Origin: Candidatus Kaiserbacteria bacterium
GTDB lineage: Bacteria; Patescibacteriota; Minisyncoccia; Phycocordibacterales; UBA918
Length of the DNA: 5,500 bases
Assembly: GCA_023264435.1 (NCBI GenBank)
Contig: JAHFMK010000043.1
Location: 1-5,500 of the forward strand
Direction: 5' to 3'
Under the pieces are notes generated by a model that did not search any database, was not told the origin of the DNA, and saw only the letters and a list, made by a program, of their open reading frames with translations. This document shows, piece by piece, positions 1-4,809 of this stretch. Positions within the stretch are counted from its first letter, which is position 1. Every line of letters begins with the position of its first letter. The position numbers and the translations under genes are program-made.

Positions 1-174
1 AAATTTACTTTCAAGGAATTTACCGGAAATGCCGTTGAACGTACCAATATTATTGTTGGTTTTCTTGCAGTACTTGAAATGGTGAAGCAGGGTGGTGTTA
101 CCGTCTCTCAACAGGCACGATTTCATGACATTGCCATAGAACGCGAGTCTGGCAGTATTCCACGCTATCAATAA
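1..174 (+). CDS. scpA: ScpA (segregation and condensation protein A), C-terminal fragment
   Basis: Frame 1 is open from the window edge to TAA at 172-174, giving the last 57 residues of a protein whose start lies upstream of the window. The segment RTNIIVGFLAVLEMVKQGGV followed by TVSQQARFHDIAI matches the C-terminal winged-helix domain of ScpA, where the family pattern is FLALLELVKxGxVxxxQxxxFxDI. ScpA is the kleisin subunit of the bacterial SMC-ScpAB complex; this domain binds an SMC ATPase head and helps close the DNA-entrapping ring. The last residues, ESGSIPRYQ, form a short polar tail. ScpB often follows scpA, but the next gene here is a secreted protein on its own promoter, so scpB must be elsewhere. 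The match is by motif on a short fragment; other kleisin-like winged helices are the main alternative. Confidence 0.8.
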   Translation, partial: KFTFKEFTGNAVERTNIIVGFLAVLEMVKQGGVTVSQQARFHDIAIERESGSIPRYQ

Positions 175-234
175 CCTATGAGACCGACTTTCATTGAAAG
201 ACGAATTTCAAGGTTAAATCTACCGTTACAAAAC

Positions 235-265
235 TTGACTTATTTTCTTAAATACTGTCTAATAT
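235..265 (+). promoter_or_regulatory. Promoter of the secreted-protein gene
   Basis: A -35-like TTGACT (235-240) and a -10-like TAATAT (260-265) are separated by 19 bases, slightly longer than the ideal 17. Transcription would start near 272, leaving a leader of about 29 bases that contains the Shine-Dalgarno site. It lies 60 bases past the scpA stop, so the gene can be transcribed independently of scpA. Confidence 0.55.
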
Positions 266-288
266 AGAAGATATTGTTCTTTACACAC

Positions 289-294
289 AGGAGA
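289..294 (+). promoter_or_regulatory. Shine-Dalgarno site AGGAGA deciding the start at 301
   Basis: AGGAGA directly abuts an in-frame ATG at 295, which is too close for initiation, and lies 6 bases before the ATG at 301, a normal spacing. This selects 301 over both 295 and the upstream TTG at 274. It is the only strong Shine-Dalgarno site I see at a gene start in this window. Confidence 0.7.
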
Positions 295-300
295 ATGACT

Positions 301-624
301 ATGACTAAAATGTTCAGTATTCTCTATATCATCTTTCTTTCCGTGATATTTCCCACACCGTCATTTGCGTCACAATGGATGGACGATATTGTTAATGCTG
401 TATATGACATTGGTGGTGTTATGCTCCATACAAATGGAGTAGAGAGAACATTTACTCGTGACGATGTTGGGAAGACAATCATGTGCCTTCCAGAAGATGA
501 ATCGTTTGTCGAGGTTGCAGTTATTGGTCTTGAAATGTTTCAAGATATTAGCACATTGGTAGTCCATTGTGTAGACGGTCAAATCAAGATTGATGAATCT
601 AGGAGTCAAACAAGCAAAAATTAA
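301..624 (+). CDS. Small secreted protein of unknown function
   Basis: A 107-residue protein starting at the ATG chosen by the AGGAGA site. Residues 1-23 form a signal peptide: a short N-region with one lysine (MTKM), a hydrophobic core (about residues 5-17), then PTPSFA with a likely signal peptidase I cut after Ala23. No lipobox cysteine is present, so it is probably released or loosely attached outside the membrane. The mature part, about 84 residues, is acidic with alternating hydrophobic residues suggesting beta strands, and has exactly two cysteines, Cys62 and Cys90, which could form a disulfide. The C-terminus is polar (DESRSQTSKN). I recognise no family. It is a single-gene unit, with its own promoter upstream and a strong terminator 20 bases after the stop. 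The signal peptide, start site and paired control elements make it a convincing gene; its role is unknown. Confidence 0.8.
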   Translation: MTKMFSILYIIFLSVIFPTPSFASQWMDDIVNAVYDIGGVMLHTNGVERTFTRDDVGKTIMCLPEDESFVEVAVIGLEMFQDISTLVVHCVDGQIKIDESRSQTSKN

Positions 625-643
625 TTTTATTGGCAATAAATAC

Positions 644-677
644 ATAAACCCTACTCACTGAGTAGGGTTTATCTTTT
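644..677 (+). terminator. Rho-independent terminator after the secreted-protein gene
   Basis: The arms ATAAACCCTACTCA (644-657) and TGAGTAGGGTTTAT (659-672) are perfect reverse complements around a single C at 658. In RNA the stem would be about 12-13 base pairs with a loop of 3 to 5 bases. CTTTT follows at 673-677. It sits 20 bases after the stop codon and insulates the downstream mgtC-like gene from upstream transcription. Confidence 0.85.
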
Positions 678-731
678 ATACGAGAGTAATTCTATACACC
701 GTCATTACTATATTAATAAGAATAAATATCA

Positions 732-737
732 TATAAT
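732..737 (+). promoter_or_regulatory. Consensus -10 box TATAAT predicting a leaderless mgtC-family mRNA
   Basis: A perfect TATAAT ends 6 bases before the ATG at 744, so the predicted transcription start falls on or next to the first base of the start codon. No Shine-Dalgarno sequence occurs between the upstream terminator and the ATG. The -35 region is weak: TATATT at 709-714 is at 17-base spacing but resembles TTGACA poorly. Confidence 0.5.
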
Positions 738-743
738 AAACTT

Positions 744-1196
744 ATGTTCGAAATAATACTGAACAATCAGGAATTGATATTTATATTTAACGCACTACTC
801 TCACTACTTATTGGTTTTGTAATTGGCATAGAACGTGAATCACGAGGGAAAGATGCTGGTATCAGCACACATACGTTGGTAATTACAGGGTCAATGTTAT
901 TTACCTTTTTATCATTTCATGTACTTTCCGATTCAACAACTCGTATTGCTTCGCAAATTGTTGTTGGTATTGGATTTCTCGGTGCAGGGCTTATTTTGAA
1001 AGATGGTACATCAGTACGTAATCTCACCACTGCGGCAAGTTTATGGTTTTCCGCAGCAATCGGTATGGCAATCGGTTTTCAATTTTACATTGTTGCTATA
1101 ACTTCAGCATTGATTGCAGTACTCACACTTCGTATTCCACATATGTCACATCAGGGTTTACGTAATGAGCACCATATTGAAACTGAAAATAAATAA
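744..1196 (+). CDS. MgtC/SapB-family membrane protein (core domain only)
   Basis: A 150-residue integral membrane protein with the full MgtC/SapB signature. GIERESRGKDAGISTHTLV (28-46) matches the conserved GxERExxGKxAGxxTHxLV block. RIASQIVVGIGFLGAGLI (67-84), VRNLTTAASLW (91-101) and AAIGMAIG (104-111) match the rest of the family core. About five membrane helices are expected, near 12-30, 41-59, 68-85, 95-111 and 113-130, ending in a short polar cytoplasmic tail. The longer C-terminal ACT-like domain of Salmonella MgtC is absent, so this is the minimal SapB-type form. Salmonella MgtC affects the F1Fo ATPase, phosphate uptake and survival in low Mg2+, but most short homologues have no proven role, so I assign only the family. 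It stands alone between a terminator and a convergent gene, and its start has no Shine-Dalgarno site. Confidence 0.9.
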   Translation: MFEIILNNQELIFIFNALLSLLIGFVIGIERESRGKDAGISTHTLVITGSMLFTFLSFHVLSDSTTRIASQIVVGIGFLGAGLILKDGTSVRNLTTAASLWFSAAIGMAIGFQFYIVAITSALIAVLTLRIPHMSHQGLRNEHHIETENK

Positions 1197-1205
1197 CACT
1201 TTTAA

Positions 1206-1694
1206 TTATTTTTGTGTAGGACGCAGAAAGTATTGCAACACTGCAAGTGCGATAACGATGTCTATAAGGTAGAGCATAATAAAATTGGGTATATTAATCG
1301 TATAGAGTGCAAACATGTGTATCGAGACAATAAAACCAAGGGTATACCATGTTGCCGCTTGAAGTGCGGGACCAATTTTCATAGAAATCCAGTGTTTTGT
1401 CATACAGAATGCATTTATATAGAGTATCGCTATGAGTGTGTATAAAAATTGTGTCAGATTACCAAAGAGAGTAGGGCGTTGCCATACAATAAAGAGTGTC
1501 GTAAGAAGAATCATTATCATTGCAATTCGAAGCAGTATATAAATAACACCAAGCATGCGACGTTCAGATGCATCAATTGTTTTATCGTTTAGAGCAATAA
1601 GAAAACTGGTAATGGCGAGTGTTGATGATCCAACTCCAAGATTAATTGCACTTGCATTGAGTATAAGCGCAATGGACGTAATTGTTTCTAACAT
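1206..1694 (-). CDS. Membrane protein of unknown function with about five spans
   Basis: A 162-residue, strongly hydrophobic protein. Likely membrane segments lie near residues 5-34, 47-70, 78-97, 106-130 and 136-157, with a short basic end (RPTQK). The first helix contains a small-residue motif, GVGSST (20-25), followed by an acidic loop, NDKTIDASERR (36-46). This layout (first helix with GxGxxT, then a D/E-rich loop before helix 2) loosely recalls DUF2214/DUF2269-type membrane proteins, but I cannot make that assignment from sequence alone. It is convergent with the mgtC-family gene, with only 9 bases between the stop codons. It lies about 100 bases downstream of the M29 peptidase gene on the same strand, apparently with its own -10 box. 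There is no Shine-Dalgarno site before the ATG, consistent with a leaderless message. The continuous hydrophobic pattern supports a real gene over the opposite-strand frame at 1212-1445. Confidence 0.75.
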   Translation of the reverse strand: MLETITSIALILNASAINLGVGSSTLAITSFLIALNDKTIDASERRMLGVIYILLRIAMIMILLTTLFIVWQRPTLFGNLTQFLYTLIAILYINAFCMTKHWISMKIGPALQAATWYTLGFIVSIHMFALYTINIPNFIMLYLIDIVIALAVLQYFLRPTQK

Positions 1695-1702
1695 ATATCG
1701 TT

Positions 1703-1708
1703 AGTATA
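1703..1708 (-). promoter_or_regulatory. -10 box TATACT predicting a near-leaderless mRNA for the five-span gene
   Basis: On the minus strand TATACT ends 8 bases before the ATG at 1694, so transcription should begin within one or two bases of the start codon. No purine-rich Shine-Dalgarno sequence occurs in the preceding bases. The -35 region is weak, with CTGTTT as the nearest candidate at about 18-base spacing. The box suggests the gene does not depend on read-through from the M29 gene upstream. Confidence 0.4.
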
Positions 1709-1795
1709 GATGATGAATGACATAAAAAACAGCTTACTTTGTGGACAGTTTTTGTGTCCCGTATCAGCATTATTCACGATAATATATATAATGTA

Positions 1796-2824
1796 TTAGA
1801 CTATGTACCCTCCATTTTCAAAGAGTATCTCACCATCCGCATAGACATTTGTGACAATAGGGAAGAGGTCTACATGGTAGCGAGTTTTGTCCGCAGTAAT
1901 GCCCTGTTTTTTGTATACGGTATGTTTTTCGCCGAGGGAGAAGTGCATACCAAGTATGCGTTCAAATGCAGTGATATCCTTCAGATAGTGTTCACGGGTG
2001 ATGGCACGATTGAGTCCAAAGCCAATCTCACGGATAAGTGCCCGTTCATTGGTTTGTACCTGAGCAACAACGTTTTTGAATGCTTCGGGAGCGTTGATGT
2101 CCCATCCAACCACTATGCCATTATTGATATCGATACGGAATGGTTCGTGCATTGCCACATTAAAGTCAGTATCCGCAAATGCATACACCATAAGCGATCC
2201 ATTCATTGCACTTAAATCTTTTGCTTCGGTAAAAACTTCACCAATTGGAAATGTACCACCAATATTTTCCATATCTGTATAGTCACCAATATTGAGTTTT
2301 GGTATTTCTAGTCCACCAGTTACCACAAGCTCGGTATCAGTGCTTTTTATACGAAGAGTATGTGTATGTCTCAGTGTTTCTTTGAGTCTTTGTCCGACAC
2401 CACGGTACCATGTTGTATCATAGGCAAGTGCGTTTATATATGTCTCCCATGAGTCTGGGGTATTGCGGTAGAGATGTAGATGGTCAATAACTTTTAATTT
2501 TCTCTGAAAGAGTTGAATACGAATACGAAATGCATTGAGACGAAAGTCAGTTGACTGAATGAGTACCACAAGGTCACGTGGATTGAGTGCGTCAAACATG
2601 GCAATAATTTCTTCATGTGTACAGGTATGAAAATCAATAAACGTTGCATTGGGAAGTACGTTTCGGTATGCCTGTGTGATGATGCGAGTGAGTTCGTCTT
2701 CATTATCATAGATAACCAGAGCTTGATGCTGTGCAGTATGTGTAAGTGCGATGGTGACAATATCGTATATATTCCGTGTTGCGTTTTCGATGAGATGTGT
2801 GGTTATGTCAGTGTGTGTTGTCAT
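1796..2824 (-). CDS. M29-like metallopeptidase (aminopeptidase T-like, COG2309 type)
   Basis: A 342-residue cytoplasmic protein resembling M29 aminopeptidases, which use two divalent metal ions to remove N-terminal residues from peptides. The conserved second half is intact: GGTFPIGEVFTEA (189-201, Glu196), NGSLMVYAFAD (208-218), EIGFGLN (266-272, Glu266), GMHFSLGE (292-299, His294), YHVDLF (316-321, His317 and Asp319) and a closing DGEILFENGGYIV. Glu196, Glu266, His294, His317 and Asp319 line up with the Glu-Glu-His-His-Asp metal ligands of the family. The catalytic Tyr, expected seven residues after the first ligand His, is His301 here. The protein is shorter than classical M29 enzymes (about 410 residues), so substrate and even peptidase activity are uncertain. 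I chose the ATG at 2824: the longer reading from 2851 adds only the hydrophobic, Cys-rich MAVILCIYC, and a -10-like box falls inside that extension. It is divergent from pilB. Confidence 0.8.
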   Translation of the reverse strand: MTTHTDITTHLIENATRNIYDIVTIALTHTAQHQALVIYDNEDELTRIITQAYRNVLPNATFIDFHTCTHEEIIAMFDALNPRDLVVLIQSTDFRLNAFRIRIQLFQRKLKVIDHLHLYRNTPDSWETYINALAYDTTWYRGVGQRLKETLRHTHTLRIKSTDTELVVTGGLEIPKLNIGDYTDMENIGGTFPIGEVFTEAKDLSAMNGSLMVYAFADTDFNVAMHEPFRIDINNGIVVGWDINAPEAFKNVVAQVQTNERALIREIGFGLNRAITREHYLKDITAFERILGMHFSLGEKHTVYKKQGITADKTRYHVDLFPIVTNVYADGEILFENGGYIV

Positions 2825-2837
2825 ACAATAAATACAC

Positions 2838-2843
2838 AGTATC
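2838..2843 (-). promoter_or_regulatory. Candidate extended -10 box for the M29-like gene
   Basis: On the minus strand, TGT precedes GATACT, giving an extended -10 arrangement. GATACT ends 13 bases before the ATG at 2824, so a transcript would begin near 2831 with a leader of about 6 bases. A competing reading is CTGACA followed 16 bases later by TATTTA, which would put the start on the ATG itself. Either reading places transcription downstream of the alternative start at 2851. Both matches are imperfect. Confidence 0.3.
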
Positions 2844-2956
2844 ACAGCCATGTCAGCGTGAGTAGTGGGTTTGCAACTACCTCGCGGTTCATTCTAATAT
2901 ATTAAGTATCTATTTTTGTAGAGTGCATGTGAAGTAAATGAGTTGAGATTGGTGAA

Positions 2957-2973
2957 GCGTGCCACTGGCACGC
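2957..2973. repeat. GC-rich perfect hairpin in the divergent region
   Basis: GCGTGCC (2957-2963) and GGCACGC (2967-2973) are perfect reverse complements around ACT; the outer bases AAGC and GCTT nearby could add weak pairing. It stands out in AT-rich surroundings. No T-run follows on either strand, so it is not an ordinary terminator. It could be a protein-binding site, a structured RNA element or chance. Confidence 0.55.
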
Positions 2974-3081
2974 GGGCTTAGGTAACGATATGTATGTACA
3001 AAATGATAATTTTATTTGATTAATGACGCTGAACATATGTCGTTGCTATACACTGTGCATGGATAGGGAACGTGTATAGAG

Positions 3082-3109
3082 TTGATAAGTATATTGTATA
3101 CTATATACA
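3082..3109 (+). promoter_or_regulatory. Proximal promoter of pilB
   Basis: TTGATA (3082-3087) is a good -35 match and lies 16 bases before TATACA (3104-3109). Transcription would start near 3116, only about 5 bases before the ATG at 3121. TATACT (3097-3102) is an alternative -10, starting near 3109 with a leader of about 12 bases. Neither leaves room for a Shine-Dalgarno site and none is visible. The TTGATA overlaps an in-frame TTG at 3082 that could be misread as the gene start. Confidence 0.5.
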
Positions 3110-3111
3110 AT
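3093..3111. repeat. Inverted repeat over the pilB -10 region (operator-like)
   Basis: ATTGTATA (3093-3100) and TATACAAT (3104-3111) are perfect reverse complements around CTA. A further copy of ATTGTAT occurs at 3116-3122, spanning the start codon. The repeat covers both possible -10 boxes, so a dimeric protein bound here would block transcription of pilB-pilC. AT-rich -10 elements can form such symmetry by chance, so the operator role is inferred. Confidence 0.45.
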
Positions 3112-3120
3112 CTCGATTGT

Positions 3121-4803
3121 ATGGAAATAACATTAGAAAATTTTAAAGAAATGCTTGTCCCTGCAGGACATATAACTGAAGATCAATTTGTTCACGCAAC
3201 AGAAGAAGCACAACGGAAAAGTATTTCATTTTCAGAAGAGTTAATAGAAGAAGGTTTGATTACCGATATTGACCTTGGTAAAACAATTGCTGATTTTTTT
3301 GACCATCATTTTGTTGATTTACAAGATGTAGAAATACAGGATAAATTTCTAACATATTTTCCAGAAGCAGTGGCTCATGCACAACGAGCAATTATCTTCG
3401 CTGTGTCTGATGATACATTAAGTCTTGCAACGGAATATATTGACAATTATGAATTTTTTAGACTATTAGAAAAAAAGACAGGGAAGCACATTACGGTACA
3501 GTATGCGACTACGCGTGGGATTGAGAATGCTCTCAAACACTATAAAGGTGATTTACGGAATAACATTAATGCACTCGTAAAAGTCTGTGATACAGAGCAA
3601 GAGGAAGGGGATATTGTTCGGCTTGTTAATCTTTTTTTAGAATATGCCAATGATAATCATGCCTCTGATATACATATAGAGCCACTTGAAAATGAGGTAC
3701 TTATCCGTTTTCGTATTGATGGCATTCTTCACGAGGCTGTGCGATATCCTAAGTCACTCCACGAAAAAATTGTTTTCCGCATCAAAATTATGTCTCATCT
3801 GCAAACAGACGAGCATTCCGCAGCTCAAGATGGGCGATTTGAATATCATCATTCTCAAAAAAATACGTTTGATGTACGTGTCTCTATTATTCCCGTCACC
3901 GATGGTGAGAATATTGTGTTGCGACTACTTGATTCTCATACACACAAATTTTTTCTTGAAAATCTAGGGCTCAATGAAGCAGATTACCATAAGATACTTT
4001 TATCTGTACAAAGACCACATGGAATGATTATTGCCGTTGGTCCAACTGGCTCAGGAAAGACAACTGTTCTCTATACAATTTTGGAGAAACTCAACGATCC
4101 AGAAATAAATATCATGACGATAGAGGACCCTGTCGAATATGACATGGTTGGGATACAACAAATACAGGTAAACCAAAAGAAAAATCTTACATTTGCAAAT
4201 GGACTACGCTCTATTGTTCGTCAAGACCCTGATGTCATTATGGTTGGAGAAATACGTGATGCGGAGACTGCTGATATTGCAATCAATTCAGCGCTCACAG
4301 GACACCTTGTTATCTCAACGCTCCACACAAATGATGCTGCAACTACTTTTCCACGTTTGCTCGAAATGAATGTAGAGCCATTTCTCATTGCCTCTTCTGT
4401 GAATATTATTATTGCTCTTCGCCTTGTGCGAAAGATATGTGTGCAGTGTAAAGAGAGTTACGTCCCGTCATCTACTGAATTGGAAATGTTTCTACAGAAT
4501 ACTAAAATTATGGAGTATATAGAGACCATACAAAAAGGGAAGGATATAGCACAAATACGATTGTATCGAGGAAAGGGGTGTACGGTATGTCAACATACAG
4601 GATATAGCGGGAGAGTTGGTATTTTTGAAGTACTTGAAGTAGATGAAAAAATACGTGTGTTGATAACAAAAAAAGCATCTGCTGATGTCATTATGAAACA
4701 GGCTCTTGAATCAGGCATGTTACCACTTTTGTACGATGGTGTGTTAAAAGCATTAAATGGAACGACAACACTTAATGAGGTCATTAAGGTAGTAGGTGCA
4801 TAG
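3121..4803 (+). CDS. pilB: PilB/GspE-type pilus assembly ATPase
   Basis: A 560-residue cytoplasmic hexameric ATPase that powers pilin polymerisation. An N-terminal GspE/MshEN-like domain (about 1-130, with SEELIEEGLITDIDLGKTIA) precedes the N2 and ATPase domains (about 155-560). Visible motifs are SDIHIEP (182-188), QDGRF (236-240), the Walker A box GPTGSGKT (307-314, Lys313), the Asp box TIEDPVEY (333-340), the Walker B region DPDVIMVGEIRD (369-380, Glu376) and the His box GHLVISTLHTND (394-405). A zinc-binding tetracysteine follows: Cys440, Cys443, Cys487 and Cys490. This insert marks PilB/GspE extension ATPases and is absent from the retraction ATPase PilT. I chose the ATG at 3121 because the extension from TTG at 3082 would be read from promoter sequence. 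pilC follows 6 bases after the stop. Type II secretion GspE is the alternative; the Patescibacteria-like context favours the type IV pilus. Confidence 0.92.
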   Translation: MEITLENFKEMLVPAGHITEDQFVHATEEAQRKSISFSEELIEEGLITDIDLGKTIADFFDHHFVDLQDVEIQDKFLTYFPEAVAHAQRAIIFAVSDDTLSLATEYIDNYEFFRLLEKKTGKHITVQYATTRGIENALKHYKGDLRNNINALVKVCDTEQEEGDIVRLVNLFLEYANDNHASDIHIEPLENEVLIRFRIDGILHEAVRYPKSLHEKIVFRIKIMSHLQTDEHSAAQDGRFEYHHSQKNTFDVRVSIIPVTDGENIVLRLLDSHTHKFFLENLGLNEADYHKILLSVQRPHGMIIAVGPTGSGKTTVLYTILEKLNDPEINIMTIEDPVEYDMVGIQQIQVNQKKNLTFANGLRSIVRQDPDVIMVGEIRDAETADIAINSALTGHLVISTLHTNDAATTFPRLLEMNVEPFLIASSVNIIIALRLVRKICVQCKESYVPSSTELEMFLQNTKIMEYIETIQKGKDIAQIRLYRGKGCTVCQHTGYSGRVGIFEVLEVDEKIRVLITKKASADVIMKQALESGMLPLLYDGVLKALNGTTTLNEVIKVVGA

Positions 4804-4809
4804 AATTGT

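Larger units (their letters stand above)
2825..3120. other. Divergent intergenic region between the M29-like gene and pilB
   Basis: These 296 bases separate two divergent genes and contain no convincing coding sequence: the open frames across it are short, lack start signals and are not protein-like. It holds a GC-rich hairpin (2957-2973), an 8-base palindrome ACATATGT (3033-3040), a possible extended -10 (TGC before TATACA, 3044-3052) that would give pilB a leader of about 60 bases, and an inverted repeat over the proximal pilB promoter (3093-3111). Both divergent promoters appear to lie close to their start codons, leaving about 200 central bases as possible control sequence or simple spacer. 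Confidence 0.6.

Noticed and set aside
188..211. Competing small hairpins (TTTCA / TGAAA / TTTCA) after scpA, possible terminator or switch
   Set aside because: The stems are only 5-6 AT-rich pairs with no following T-run. Too weak to claim as a terminator or riboswitch.
625..743. CRISPR repeat or mobile-element end suggested by the long perfect inverted repeat at 644-672
   Set aside because: It is a single copy with a CTTTT tail just after a stop codon, which fits a terminator; no transposase or repeated spacing is present.
1743..1759. GGACA / TGTCC hairpin as terminator for the M29-like gene
   Set aside because: A 5-base-pair stem whose nearest T-run on the minus strand begins more than 10 bases beyond it.
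1739..2215. Plus-strand open frame of 158 residues opposite the M29-like gene
   Set aside because: It lies antisense to the conserved M29 motifs, has no start signal and shows no recognisable protein pattern.
2825..2851. Longer N-terminus of the M29-like protein starting at 2851
   Set aside because: It would add MAVILCIYC, unlike M29 N-termini, and the candidate -10 box lies inside this stretch. The start at 2824 is preferred, though not proven.
3082..3120. Longer PilB N-terminus from TTG at 3082
   Set aside because: The TTG is part of the likely -35 box TTGATA, there is no Shine-Dalgarno site, and ATG at 3121 begins the family-like N-domain.
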